Of a DNA stretch of 64,000 nucleotides, positions 1-13,069 are shown in pieces. Source of the DNA: Elysia chlorotica. Its lineage: Eukaryota; Mollusca; Gastropoda; Plakobranchidae. How positions within the stretch are numbered: the first letter of the stretch is position 1; the number at the start of each line of letters is the position of its first letter. Made by a program: the position numbers and the translations under genes. The notes beneath the pieces were generated by a model. The model made no database searches and was not told the origin of the DNA. It saw only the letters and a list, made by a program, of their open reading frames with translations. The stretch lies in the NCBI GenBank assembly GCA_003991915.1, contig RQTK01000214.1, forward strand, positions 83,375-147,374, in the 5' to 3' direction.

Positions 1-219
1 GTGACGTATACTCGCCTTATTAGAAAATATAAAAAAGAAACATGTTAAAATGAGCCTTCTTCGTAAAAATCACCGCTTTGTGTTATACTCTAATCGATGA
101 GTTAAGAGCATTATCGATCTTTAACAAACTTTGATGTCAATATTTACGGTGTTCTTTTTATCTTCAAAGTAGAGGCAAATTCTACGCGCTTGAAAAAGGA
201 TTGAATAATTTCGTTTTAC
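1..219. other. Unassigned AT-rich sequence
   Basis: No gene or repeat recognised before the tandem array. Confidence 0.6.
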
Positions 220-510
220 AGATTCAGTTTAAATATTTAAAGTGAATCATACAATATAATTATGGTAAATGTTTAAACTGAATCATACAATATACTTATG
301 GTAAATGTTTAAACTGAATCATACAATATAATTATGGTAAATGTTTAAACTGAATCATGCAGAATAACTATTTTAAATGTTTAAACTGAATCATACAATA
401 CAAAAATGGTAAATGTTTAAAGAAAATCATACAGTAGAATTATTAAAAACAGTTTAAGTAAATTTTACAATATAATTATGTTTAATGTTTAAATCGAATC
501 ATGCAATAGA
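220..510. repeat. 36-bp AT-rich tandem array, ~8 units
   Basis: Units contain GTTTAAACTGAATCATACAA and TATAATTATGGTAAAT. The central units are nearly identical and the last three are degenerate. The GTTTAAAC core is palindromic. Confidence 0.93.
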
Positions 511-718
511 ACCACGGCCACCGAACATCCATGTGATGAGCGAAGCACTTCAATATCGAACAGACTCCCATGGCGCGTCCAAGCATTAAAATCAAAAGCG
601 TGTTTGCATAAATCGGAGAAAAAACATGCTGGCCTCAGCAAGATGCCTGCCGCTCGCCACAGCATCGCACAGATTGCTCTGACGAAAGGCACTTGGTATT
701 GATCAGAGAAACATAGGG

Positions 719-730
719 GTAAACAGACAG

Positions 731-791
<61 letters not shown>

Positions 792-908
792 AGAAAGGGA
801 TAGATAGAGAGAAGAACGGAGTGAGAGATTGATTGAGCACGAGGCAAGAAAAAAAAGACAGATAGGGATAGAGAGAGAAGGAGAGGGAGAGTATGTGTGC
901 GTGTGTGT

Positions 909-978
<70 letters not shown>

Positions 979-1057
979 CAGAGAGGAGAGAGAAGGGGAG
1001 GGAGAGTATGTGTGTGTATGTGTGAGACCAAGAAAGAGAAAGAGAGGGGAGAGAGAT

Positions 1058-1094
<37 letters not shown>

Positions 1095-1122
1095 AGCTGA
1101 ATGGGCTCAGAAACTAAGAGGA
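719..1122. repeat. (GA)n-rich low-complexity tract
   Basis: Pure GA at 735-788, 919-972 and 1061-1091 with purine-rich and short TG-rich (GTGTGTGT) interruptions. It runs into an assembly gap. Confidence 0.96.
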
Positions 1123-1404
1123 NNNNNNNNNNNNNNNNNNNNNNNNNNNNNNNNNNNNNNNNNNNNNNNNNNNNNNNNNNNNNNNNNNNNNNNNNNNNNN
1201 NNNNNNNNNNNNNNNNNNNNNNNNNNNNNNNNNNNNNNNNNNNNNNNNNNNNNNNNNNNNNNNNNNNNNNNNNNNNNNNNNNNNNNNNNNNNNNNNNNNN
1301 NNNNNNNNNNNNNNNNNNNNNNNNNNNNNNNNNNNNNNNNNNNNNNNNNNNNNNNNNNNNNNNNNNNNNNNNNNNNNNNNNNNNNNNNNNNNNNNNNNNN
1401 NNNN
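1123..1404. other. Assembly gap (282 N)
   Basis: Run of unknown bases flanked on both sides by purine-rich low complexity, so the gap is probably repeat-driven. Open frames spanning it are meaningless. Confidence 0.99.
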
Positions 1405-1428
1405 AAAACAAAGAAAAAAAAAAAGAAG

Positions 1429-1459
<31 letters not shown>

Positions 1460-1660
1460 CAAAGACAGAGAGAGGCAAACAGACCGACATACAGGGAGTA
1501 GGGAAGACAAAGGTTGATAGGAATAAAGATACATGAGAGGAGAGAGGTAGGTAGACAGACAGACATACAGACAGTGCGTGGAGTGAAAAGGGAGGGGGGA
1601 AGTGAGAGCAATAGAGATAGAAGGAGTGAAAGAGAGATAAAGACAGATTCAGAAAGAATC
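1405..1660. repeat. Purine-rich low-complexity tract
   Basis: A-rich then GA-rich sequence with GACA repeats near 1553-1577. Confidence 0.9.
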
Positions 1661-2134
1661 AGATGCACAGTACATAGAATAGTTAATAAACCCATGCAAC
1701 AGGATCATATCGATATTCCTCACACACGATTTGAGGGAGGTCTATCGACAGAATGAGGTACAGAACTACAGAAACAGCGCATCTGACGCGACACCGCTGA
1801 GAGCTTAATGAATGGGAATTTCCACAAAAAGCGGCATTTCTATTCAGGATTTGCTTGACCTACTTCCGATGCCACTGGTGCTTCTGCGCGTGAGCCAGTA
1901 GTCAGTATCGCAAGCTTAGAATCTAGGGTGACACTAGTATTATAATACTGACTGCAGAATCGTTGCTTTTTTTTCATCTGCGTGTGAAACAGTTTTTTTC
2001 TCTTTCCGTTTACGTTATCACCTTTTTATCGATTTCGATTACCATCCACCGACTGTTACTGCGTGTGTATTAATTATTATTTTATTAATTTAATTTAGTG
2101 TTAAATTATAATACTCATATTAAGTCATGCGAAG
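1661..2134. other. Unassigned unique sequence
   Basis: No gene, SINE or tandem repeat recognised. Confidence 0.6.
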
Positions 2135-2400
2135 CGAAAAAAAGGGTGGGGAAAGTTGTTCAACATTGGAGCGCGCAACTTCTAAATTTAGAACTTCCTG
2201 ATTCGATCCCCAATCGAACACCCTTGTTTGCTTGTGTCTGCATCGGTTTCGGTAAACTATATTGTTACCGTATGAGACGAACATCCTCGTATCTCCTTTA
2301 TGTCTCTGTATGGCAGCTCGTAAAATTGTCAGATGTAAGTCTAAGAAATCCTGCGCGCTTCTTAACGTTGTAATTTAGAGAAATAAAAACAACAACAACC
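2135..2400 (+). mobile_element. Degenerate SINE copy
   Basis: The head has CCTGATTCGATCCCCAATCG (box-B-like) and the body has TGGCAGCTCGTAAAATTGTC AGATG. It ends in ACAACAACAACCCAGG. Strongly diverged from the family. Confidence 0.65.
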
Positions 2401-5400
2401 CAGGTAATGAAATATTGTGCAATGCGGCATTGCTAATCGCTGTAACTCTTAAGAACAAGAGGCTCCAAAGAAAATTCCTTTACGGCAATATCACTCTAGA
2501 CACAGCTGATCATATCATATTGGCAACGACTCGATTCTTCTAAAAATAACAGGCAAAGTCACCAAATCGAATGAAGTGAACATATTTTTGAATAAAAAGG
2601 GAAACAATAACCTATTTCTTTTAAATGTTATCATAGTAAGGACAAATGATACCCAGAGAGTAATCTTTTGTTTCGCCTACTGCCCTGCCAGAATATCAAT
2701 GTGAACTGTCACGAATGATAATGTTTTAATATTTTAATGCTGTAGCTCACTCTGTTTCTAAATCCCAACGGTTGTTTACATCGGCGACCCTGCATTTTAT
2801 TTTTAAAAACCTCGCACCGATCAAACCAGAACGGGGTTCAAATACAACCTCTTGCATCAGGAACCGACACCCTAATCCTGGCGTCACCTGCGCCCCCCCC
2901 CCTCCCTCCCCTTTCCAACACCCCTTGAATTTCTAATTGAGGGCTAGGGATACCCCAGGTTGGCGTCCCACAAGAAACGCAGCTGTCGACCAGACAGGTT
3001 TCGATCTGAGCCCCAGGTGTTCCGGCATATGTTACACCAAGTAATCTGATCAAACCAACACACGAGGTGCTAGCAGCAGGCAATAATATTAAAGTTTAAT
3101 CCTCTGTCGATTAGAAATAGCTTTCAAAAGGTATGATGCAAGATCAAGAGTGCTGTAGATAGTCTGCAAGCGTTAGAAACGACGCCTTCAATATATTTCA
3201 CAACACATGTTTGTGTTCAATAAATCTTTTTTTTACGTACAAGTTGAGAACCCAAGAAATTCGTAGGGATTGTGAGATAGACAAAATTGAAGGATTACAG
3301 ATGATGTTCAAAGTGTGCTAAAACTCGAAATTATGTTTCCTCAGAATCCATACCTTTAGAAATTAAAAATGTTTTCCCAAAGAAATACCTGGCTATGAAA
3401 CACGCTTATGGGACATCATTATAAACATATGATTTCTTTCTCGTTTTTTGGGTTTGATTGCTATTTCTAATCTTTTTTTATAGTAAAAGTCAGCCAACAT
3501 TAAAATATTACGTTGCAAAAATGTACATTGCCGCCATATATGATCCCTTAAGGAAACATAGGAGACGTTAAACCCGGAGAGAGGGAACTCTCTCTATAGA
3601 GAATAATTTACATTGCTACTGTGTAGAACGAGTGGGCTTAAAGCAAAAAAACAAAGAAACCAAACCAAAACAAATCTCGGTATAATTCTGTGTCAACTTA
3701 ACAACTTTAACATAAATAGATCAATTGCTTCAATGAGGTGAGTTGGTCTGCTCTTTGCACGACAAGTTCCTCTTTCACAATACAGAAGAGACTGTACCTC
3801 AACTGGTCCCTGTTATTGAAATGAGTTGATTAATAAAGTCACCCCTCAACCAAACTCATAATATTGATTAATTTTATAAAGCACCATAACCCAAGATGAG
3901 TGCATTATTTCACCCATGTATTTATTTTCACTGAAAGTTAGGAAAAATACTATTGTGAAGGTATGCGACATTAAGTATGACAGCAGTAAGTTACTTTGTA
4001 ATCATCTTCATTTCGCTTGAACTAAAACGTAGATCAGCAGCATTGTTTGACTAAAAAATCATTTCCCTGAGACAAAATTCAATCTACTGCGTTATGACGG
4101 GAGAAAGAACTTTCTTCTGATCTGACATCTCTCGGATCGACTTTCTTCTCTTTATACCTTTTTTTCCTTTTGTTGTGGGTAGAACTTGATTAAAGCCAGC
4201 TACTGAGGCGTTTTGTCAGACTCTACGTGAAGGGAATAAATGTGGGAGCAGAGTCTGTATTCCCTTCTACAGGGGGGATGTATTAATTCATATAAATTTT
4301 GTCCTTGAATAAATGATAAAGGAGAATAATACCCATCATTAGATTTAGAAACTTCTTCATGGGATCAGCATAACAACAAAGAAAGCTGATTGTTGCTTCC
4401 TTTGATGTGTGCGATAAGCAAAATGTTATGCAAATTGGTCTTGATCAAAAGGGACTGAATGACTTGTGAGATAAAAACAAACAAAACAAAACAAAACAAA
4501 AAACACACCTAAAAATCAAAGTTTGAAAAAAAACAGCAACAAAGAATTGAAATAAAAAACCTGGACATTTCCGATTCATAAGAACTGTTTTCTTCATTCA
4601 CTGAAACATGAAAAATGAACAACTGAAGAGCACCCAGAAACAGAACCACAATGTCTTTTGTTTTAAGCTGTGACGACACATGTGCCAACCTAATGAATAT
4701 GAACACACACGATTTCAAGTTTGTCTCAATCGACAGTTAAATTAGTGCCGACTTAGATCACCCATCACCCTAAGTGAACTTGATTCATACAATCCTTATC
4801 ATGCCCACAAAGCACTTTGGTGAAGTTAAAGTTCTGGACACAATTTTCTTTCATCTAAAAGTCTTTCTGATAAGAAAAACTGGAAGAACTTTTACTGCAA
4901 CGCAAAATAAAAGACGTTATCAAATACATATTATAATTTATTTGTCAATAAACGCGAACGCTTTTATAATCTTTTATATATTTTGTTAGGCTTTATCAAA
5001 AAGCTACCTAGTAAGATAACAGCTTTTTGTCGAGGGCCGTAGCGAATGAAGGTTCTGGAATATTTGTGGCTTGTAATATTAAAATTGGCGGAGCAAGTCA
5101 AAAGCAAAGAAGCCATCCAAAATTGAGGGCACCTTTTCAAAGCGAGTTACGGCGTACAAAGAACATCCGTCAGTCTCAAAGTAACAATAAAGTCTGATTT
5201 GTCTGCAGTTCAATTTGAGCCTTGAAAAAAAATTAATTTGGTTCAGAATTTATGTAGCATTGTCAACGTTATTATATCCAAGAAATTTCATTAACAATCA
5301 TCTATTAAATAGCAGATATTTAAATATTTTAAAAATCAAATCAGGAAAAAATAAAGTTCAATCACCAATAAAAAAAATATATCGGAATTTTCCATAAGAA

Positions 5401-6017
5401 CTGCTTTAAGTAAATCAAAATATAAAATTGCCGAGACATTACATAAATGGAAATATTGGAGGCGTAAGTAGTTCAAATATCATTCTAGCTATTACATAAA
5501 ATCTTGTCCGGCCTCATAATCGTTTTGCGGGGATGAATAGCGATAGTCGAAATGTATGGGCAGACTGATTCAAGGGAGATTAATTTTTGTTCCCAGTGAA
5601 TTGTCACAGAAGGTCAGTTAGATATTCATGAATGTCATGGTTTTTCACTTTATCTGACTTGCTTTGGCAAAAAGGCGAATGGTTTAGAAGACGAATGAGC
5701 TTCAAATTACATTTTGTTTGAAATCTAATCGGTGATTCATTGCTTAATAGTTTGATCTAGGATAGTTACCCATACTCGAAAATGTTCTTATTCCTTACGT
5801 AATTTCAATAAATGGAGACATCAATCAAAATTTCGTTATACAATTCATAACAGAAATTTCTATGATTTCTATATAATATTCTCATGCGTAAACCAATATC
5901 AACTGATGAACTTTAACGAAGATCAACAGAGCTTTGGATGGTTCACTTCGCTACTCTACGATTGTGTTCTTGTTTATATCTTCTTTGTTCATTCTTGGAA
6001 GTAGGGCTATTAGACTA
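2401..6017. other. Unassigned AT-rich sequence
   Basis: About 3.6 kb with a C-run at 2893-2910 and short AAAAC repeats near 4480-4505. Short frames (for example 4774-4989, 5215-5397) have no recognisable domain, splice context or codon bias. No coding call. Confidence 0.6.
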
Positions 6018-6235
6018 AGGAACGGAAAGAGAGAGAAAAAAGAGAGAGAAAGAGGGAGATATGAAGAGAGAGAAACAGAGAAAAGAGAGAGAGGGGGGGG
6101 AGAAAGAAAAAAAAAGAGAGTGGGAGAGAGAGAGGGAGAGAGAGAAAGAGAGGAAAAAGATAGAGCGTGAGAGAGTGAAATAGAGAGGGAGACATCGTGA
6201 AGGAAAGAGAGAAAGAGACATAGGTAGGGCTCGAG
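6018..6235. repeat. Purine-rich (GA) low-complexity tract
   Basis: GAGAGA/GAAAGA with a G-run near 6095; 'SLSLS' and 'ERERE' frames are artefacts. Confidence 0.95.
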
Positions 6236-7073
6236 GAAGATATAATAAGAACGAAAGATTAAAAAAACCCTGTAAAAATAAATTTGTTTAAATTTACCAA
6301 ACCAAATTAGGCCTAACAAAACCTCCGAAATACTCCCAATTATAACTGTTGCCAACGTTTGCATTTGTTTCATGGATAGGCCACGAGAGCAGTGATTGGT
6401 AGAAATCAAAGTGCTACCCGATCGCACAGACACGCGCCTCCACTTCAGTTCATTATCCACGTCAAGGAGGAAGTGTTTTATTGAACAGTCTTTTTGTTAA
6501 GTCGGCTGATTTCTGTACGCCCATCGCTGTTAACTAGGATATTTCGCGTACGGGTTCCAAGAAAAGTCTGGCACACAACGACAGATCATGGTTACTGGGT
6601 AAGCATGTCTCAGTCATTCTAGAAAAAACAAGGACACAACGAGAGAAAGTAAAAGAGAGATGAGAGATAGAGAGATATAGGAATAGAGAGAAAAAGGAAT
6701 GAAAAGAGAAAAGAAGAGAAAAAAAGAGAGTTAGAAAGAGAGAATGATAGAGATAAAAAAAAATAATTGTTTCTTACATCGATCTGTTATTCCCCTAGCA
6801 TGTCCCTCAGACACCAGACAAATCGGCATCACTATTCGTGTAAGACCTTTAGCTTTACGTTTGACCGCTCGAACCGCCTTGGTTTCATCCATTTATCTAG
6901 AGCTCTAAGCCTTAAGAGCCTATGGATTCATCAAAGCGGAGACTGATGCTCTTTGCTTCGTAACACTGAGAAATGAGTTTAACATTTTTCTTGGAAAAAA
7001 ACAAAACTCCACAGATAATTTTGTATAAATAAAAAAAACAAATACACCCCGTATCTCCCTTCTAAACGGGGGG
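6236..7073. other. Unassigned sequence with a second purine tract
   Basis: Unique apart from a GA/AAGAG-rich stretch at about 6640-6760. Confidence 0.6.
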
Positions 7074-7300
7074 CGAACTACCACATGTGGTAGAGCGTGG
7101 GTCTACCAGTCGGTAGATTCCCGGTTTGAAATCTACAATAGGTTAAATTTTATTTGCCCCATTATCGTTCTGTACTGGTTTAGCCTGTGTCAGTGTAATG
7201 TTATCAGCTAAGACAGCAGAACTAGATTACCAGCACTGTCTTTACATGGGAGCAGGTAAAACTTTCATACGTTAGTCTTGGTGCCATTCCACGATATAAC
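7074..7300 (+). mobile_element. tRNA-derived SINE copy
   Basis: The head has GTGGTAGAGCGTGGGTC (box-A-like) and CCCGGTTTGAAATCTAC (box-B-like). The body has GCCTGTGTCAGTGTAATGTT and CAGCTAAGACAGCAG. The 3' part is diverged. Confidence 0.8.
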
Positions 7301-7739
7301 CTTGATGCAGACGTTTGACAATAATCAGACTCACTGACTAACTAAAGATAAACCTAGGAATATTTTCCAATTCAAACAAGAACCGAACATTTTCCTGCTT
7401 TAAGGAAACACAATGGTTACATTTGCATTAAACCCTGTTCTTTTTTTTAAGGCAAGGCGATTCGGTGCTGACGCATCTACAAGCCGACACTTCCAATCCC
7501 ACAAGGCGCAATAATTTTTCGATCATTGTCACTTCCAGCATACTTCTACACAACGTACTTCTGAGTTCTGGTCTCTATGTAAAAGTTATAGCTCCTATTC
7601 TCGTTTTTGAAACTGAAAGAATAGCGACTGAACAAGAGTGTTCTTGCTAATGGCCTCAGTGATGTAACATCTCCTTGACACTGTGTTTGAATCATTAAAA
7701 ACGAATGTTTGTTGGGAATGAAGACGTACAACAAATTTA
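7301..7739. other. Unassigned unique sequence
   Basis: No supported feature. Confidence 0.6.
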
Positions 7740-8760
7740 AGTTTGAAGCCCCAATACAGCTAGTAACCCCTCGAAATCCCCCCAAAACATAACATCGAAT
7801 CGGGCATAAAATTAATGTACAAAACAAAGACCAAAATAACGTAACATGAAATGAAGCCACACATAAAAACAGTCCAAAAACATAATATCAATTTCGAGCT
7901 ATATGACAAATTAAAAAACCACGTAACATTAAACAGAACATTAAGTGTAAGATACAAAGTTCAAAATAACGTAACAGTAAATCGAGCTATAAAAGTACAA
8001 AACAAAGTCCAAAAAACGTAACATAAAATAGAACCATAAGTGTACAAATGAGACAAAATCCAAAACACCCTAAAATCAAACCGAGTCACATTGTCAAATG
8101 CACAAGACAAAGTCCAAAACAACGTACCATCAAAATAGAACCGTAGGCGCATTCACCAGACAAAGTCTACAATAACGTAACGTGAGAGAAGGTTGTGTCA
8201 AAGCCCTACTGCTGTAACCACTGTTACCCAACACCCCTGTAGCTCTAGACACAAGAAGCCCCTCAAGCCTGGCATAATGGACCAGGTGAAACACTGCCAG
8301 GTTTGCGCCGTGTACAAGACAAAACCCAAAATAACATCAGATTGATCCATAAATGTTTCATAAATATACAAGGCAAATTTGAGACAAAGTCTAAAGCGAT
8401 GTAATAGCAAAATCGAGCAATACAACTAATTTAATGTACAAGACAAAGTAAAAAAAAAAACGTATCATCAAATTGAACCAAAATTATATTAATGGGACTA
8501 AACCAAAAACAACGAGACATAAAATCAAGCCACACCATATTCCTATACCACTTTACCAGACAAAATCCGAAATATCGTAACATCAAAACGAGCCATAAAT
8601 GTCAAGACAAACTCCAAAATAACATAACGTAAAAAAACACATTAGTGTATAATTCATGAGAAAAATTTCCAAATTCACGTAAAACTAAATCGAGCTCATA
8701 AAAGTACAGGACAAAGCCCAAAATAGCCCAACATCAAATAGAACCACAAGTGTATGAGAC
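7740..8760. repeat. Degenerate ~55-65-bp tandem array
   Basis: About 14 units built around ACAAAGTCCAAAATAACGTA, then ACAT(A/C)AAAT(A/C)GAACC and a CATAAGTGTAC-like joint. Interrupted by a 110-120-bp insert at 8190-8300 that recurs at the array's right end. Confidence 0.88.
8190..8300. repeat. Dispersed ~115-bp repeat, copy 1
   Basis: GGTTGTGTCAAAGCCCTACT ... ACCAGGTGAAACACTGCCAG. Nearly identical to 8763-8882, so the two copies bracket the right half of the array. Confidence 0.9.
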
Positions 8761-8762
8761 CA

Positions 8763-8882
8763 GGTTGTGTCAAAGCCCTACTGCTGTAACCACTGTTACC
8801 CAACACCCCTGTGGCTCTGGAGACAAGAAGCTCCTCAAACCAGGTCTAATGGACCAGGTGAAACCCTGCCAGGTTTGCCCGG
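8763..8882. repeat. Dispersed ~115-bp repeat, copy 2
   Basis: Same orientation as copy 1, with several substitutions (for example CTGTGGCTCTGGAGACAAG versus CTGTAGCTCTAGACACAAG). Confidence 0.9.
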
Positions 8883-8994
8883 CTTCTCGGTGCGAAACGC
8901 ACGTAACAGCGCAATGACTTTTCACAACTGATCTGTCAGTAGGATTCTATACTAGGGAACCACTCTCTGTGTTCGTCTGTTTCCCTCACCTTCT

Positions 8995-9120
8995 CTCTAT
9001 TTCTCTCTCTCTCTCTATCTCTCTCTATTTATCTATGTCGCTCGCTCTCTCTTTTAGAGAGAGATGAGAAGAGAGAGATAGAGAAGAGATAGAGAGAAAG
9101 ATAGAGAGAGAGAGTAGAGA

Positions 9121-9188
<68 letters not shown>
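8995..9188. repeat. CT tract followed by GA tract (inverted purine/pyrimidine repeat)
   Basis: CTCTCT-rich 8995-9053 is followed immediately by GAGAGA/GATAGA 9055-9188. The two halves are self-complementary around TCTCTTTTAGAGAGA. Confidence 0.93.
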
Positions 9189-9190
<2 letters not shown>

Positions 9191-9610
9191 TGTACAGTTG
9201 TGTAAAAACTAAATCAAAACAATGTGGCGCATACGAGACTTAACACCTCTCATACCTACAGTGTTGGTTCATTAGAAAGGAAATCGGTTCAATACTATGC
9301 ACACCATACATCTTTTTTTACGCCAATTCTTTTTAATTGATCTAATATCTATGGTAAGCGCTATTTCAAACCAGTGTTGACGAAGAATTTGCTTTGAAGC
9401 CCTATCACTTAGTTTTTCGATTTTAAAGGAAGGGGATTTGAACTTCTTAGAAAAGTAGTTCATAACTTCATAACACTTTAACATGACAACTTTAATATAA
9501 ACTCGAACTCGGTATGGTGAAGTGATATCAGAACAGAAAAGAAACGTTATAAAAGTTAAGAAAAAACATTCCCCACTCTCCCCTCCCCCCACCCATCAAA
9601 AAAGAAAAAC
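9189..9610. other. Unassigned sequence
   Basis: No supported feature. A 106-residue frame at 9272-9592 lacks any recognisable domain. Confidence 0.55.
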
Positions 9611-9611
9611 G

Positions 9612-9656
<45 letters not shown>
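9611..9656. repeat. (CAA)n microsatellite
   Basis: About 14 CAA triplets. Confidence 0.95.
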
Positions 9657-10300
9657 AAAAACCTACTATTTTTTTACTATGGACATTCATCTTCTTATCT
9701 GTACGTTTGACGTTTGTTGTCTACAATAAACCAATCCAAGCAACCAATAATTATTATGCCCTTACAAAAACTGCACAACAAATTTCGTTTCACCAGACTT
9801 CTCTTTCATTGCATAAAGGAAAGGAAAAGGCACTGGAGCAGCTTTGGCACTTTTATCCACAATAGTCCATAACGAGGAGCTTCAGAAGATTGGATAAAAC
9901 CCCAAACTCTTTAGAATATGGCAGACTTTGCAGAGCGGCTTGAGTGTATGGCAAACGACAGAATAATAATAATAAAAAAAACAAAAACATTTTGAGGATA
10001 CGTCTGTTTTTGTTTGTTTATTTCCGAAGGAAGAGAAACTCTTTATTGCGTAAGATTGCAAGAGCTCTGGAAAAACGGCTTTGCCTATTTTTTTTTAAAG
10101 AAGTGAATAACATTAACTTGCTTGAAGGTGGGTACTTTCTAAACATGAGCAAGGTTTGTTAAGGACGTTGTATGCCAACTTGTTAGCAGTGCATCCTTGT
10201 CTCGCCCTGAAAGGTAAACAATCTTGGCTCCAGTTGAAATGTTTGGGGGTTCTCAACAAAAGGGCGAGCAGAGGGTAGAAAAATGTAGAGAAAGACAGAC
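9657..10300. other. Unassigned AT-rich sequence
   Basis: Nothing recognised. Confidence 0.6.
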
Positions 10301-10340
10301 AGAAGCCAAGAGAGAGATAGAGAGAGAAAGAGAGAGAGAT

Positions 10341-10371
<31 letters not shown>

Positions 10372-10400
10372 TAGAGTGAAAGAGAGAGAGATTAAGAGAA
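10301..10400. repeat. (GA)n-rich tract
   Basis: GAGAGA and GATAGA repeats. Confidence 0.94.
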
Positions 10401-11900
10401 CAGTTGAACAAATAGAGACATATATATTGAGAGAGACAGAGAAAGGCATAATGTACAGACAGAGGAAGAGACGCATGCAAACGAGACACGTTGAGATTTG
10501 AGAGATGTTGATGGGTTTGGGGTGGGTGGGAAGGTGGAAGGTGGTAAATGAACATGCATGGATAAAAAAGTACCATCTTTATACATGCGGACTGTTTAAA
10601 TACATTGTCATCGACATAAATATTTATTTTTACACAAGATATACAGTGAAATAACAGGATTAGAATTATTATATAATTTGAGAGGAGGCAAGGCATATAT
10701 CTCATCTGGATAATTCAAGAGTTGAATAGAAGAACGGATAGTTTGACAGAGAGATACAAAAAAAGCGCACGTTTGTTGAATAAAATGTCTCTCTATGTGA
10801 GCTGATGGAAGTGATTTTTTTTATAGATAGACACGAATGTTTATGTATGATTACAATAGGTATTTGAATAGATATATTAAAAGATAGATATTGAAACTTA
10901 AAACGTAAAGAATAATATAAATCAGTATACATGTATATATACACTCCTTTGGATTAATAAATCAATCGAAGAGAGGAAAGCTTTTGTACAGATACACTGC
11001 GTCGTTCATAGAATGATGAATATAAGAGGAATACAGATACATATAGATATTATTTTTTCCTCTATATAATGATAAATGTCTATAGACTAGCAGACTAAAC
11101 AATTGACAATTAAAAAAACTCGAACCACGTTTTACAATCCTAACATAGAACGATGATTTTTTGGGAAACAACATATTTTGCAGATCTTTTACATCCCTTT
11201 GATCACATATACAATGGCACACGATATATATAAGCAAAGGTATTAATTCACATAAATCTCCTGTTTAATACTTATTTTTGCAAAGCAGTTTTTTTATATT
11301 GGAATTTCTATTTTGATTTTTTGTCTGATTTCTGCACGCGTATTCTCCAACGTGAGGCTGTTTCTTTTTGGCTTCTGTTTTCAGATCGATCAAAGCTCGC
11401 AACATCTCACCTTTGATGAGTGTTTGTATGAATCACCAGTTCCTGTAATTTCTTGTTAAGTGTTTCATTTTCTCCATATCTTGATTATTATCCAGTTTTT
11501 ATAGCATCCTATCTTTGTGTTGGCAATAATTTTGTGTTGGCAATACTTTTAAAGGTGTTATTACAAATAAATAGCAGTCAAAAGAGAACTTAGTAGTTGT
11601 TTCCACCCATACTGTCTTAATTATCTCAACTTGCCAAAGGTTTCTATTTAAAGGCTACAGAACATTGGCCAAACTCACTAGGTATTTCTACCGCCACCTG
11701 TCTTTGTTTTTCTTTATCCATTCATGAACCGATGCGGTTATTGATCTGCTGACTGTCTAGGTTATAAAAAGGTATTTGCCTGCTTGGTATTTCTATGCAT
11801 ACTTCACTATCTATCTATAGCTTCATGCTATCAATATGTTTTATTATTTATAAATTATTCATTGCCCCATCATATGCCAATGATCTGCCTATCTGTCCAT
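10401..11900. other. Unassigned AT-rich sequence
   Basis: About 1.5 kb, very AT-rich, with no supported gene or repeat. Confidence 0.6.
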
Positions 11901-11905
11901 TCATC

Positions 11906-11948
<43 letters not shown>
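11901..11948. repeat. (CTAT)n microsatellite
   Basis: About 11 tetranucleotides. Confidence 0.95.
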
Positions 11949-12965
11949 GTCAAATTAAGTTATTACACCTTCCTTACCATTCACCCACTCCAAACAAACT
12001 TGCATCTATCTACACTATAAAAACAACAATGTATGCATATTTTCAGCTAGTTTTTTTCTTAGGCTGGTTTTTTTTTTTTAAATTTCACCACGATCTTCAA
12101 CATACTTTGTATTTTCAGGGAGTATCACAATTAGATTTGTTTTCACGCTGCATTAAAACGTTAATGCACCTTTTCATATAATTGATCAAATACTTCATTA
12201 TGTCTAAGGTCTGCGACAATCTAGACACAAATTAACAAATATTAATTGTTTAAAATTTTGTTGAACTTGTGATAACAAGAAAGAAATCTCTTGGACTTTT
12301 AGTTGTAATCGTCTTGCAAAACGGAAAAAAATCAATATACAGAAATGACATAAACACTGTTCCGCTACTTAATGAGCGCTACTTAATATGCGCTAACCCA
12401 ATCATAATGTTATCACTGAGAGGTGATACTTGCGTATATTTCATTTTTTTCCCCTCATGAGAAAACTACGTACATACAATGTTTTGAGTTCAGCGACTCT
12501 TTTTACGCGACAAAGAACTGCATTCCACGTAACTTTAAATAAATGTCTATAATAATTTATTCCGATTAAGCAAAACTCTGAATTGGTGATGCGAACAAAT
12601 GAATTAAACAGTCAGTTAAATGTAGGGACAGTCTTTCTTGGCAAAATTAATTTATGCGATCGATTTTTTCATACGCCAAAAACAGGAATAGCATCGGCGT
12701 AAGATGAGACGTTAACGACCGTTAGTAGGTTATAATTATTACATGCGTGGGGTTGAGTGAACGTGCATGGAATTTCGCAGTTTTAAGTGGGAGTTATAGG
12801 AGAGGTGTGTGAAATTCGACACGCAATCAATTTCCATTAATTATTGCCCACTTGAAGATCAGAGTAATAAGCGACGTGGACATAAACTTTCATCATTCAA
12901 AATTCGTTCGTTCACTTCTGTGATAGTAAAATACTATACATGTACCTAGGTTACTTCTTGTTCTT
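11949..12965. other. Unassigned AT-rich sequence
   Basis: Nothing recognised. Confidence 0.6.
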
Positions 12966-13069
12966 CCCTCCTCCTCCTCCTCCTCTTTCTCTTTATTTTT
13001 CTTCTTCTTCTTCTTCTTCTTCTTCTTCTTCTTCTTCTTCTTCTTCTTCTTCTTCTTCTTCTTCTTCTA
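12966..13069. repeat. (CTC)n/(CTT)n microsatellite
   Basis: A short CTC run, then about 23 CTT triplets. Confidence 0.96.

Noticed and set aside
489..1059. Long 'SLSLSL' and 'ERERER' open frames, here and at 6010-6460, 10183-10705, 17402-18269, 19743-19976, 25689-26111, 29501-29914 and 55571-55981
   Set aside because: They are translations of GA/CT microsatellites in all frames, with no domain, codon bias or splice context.
2838..3083. 81-residue frame with VGLIRLLGVTYAGTPGAQIE
   Set aside because: No recognisable family. It crosses a homopolymer C run and could be a decayed repeat.
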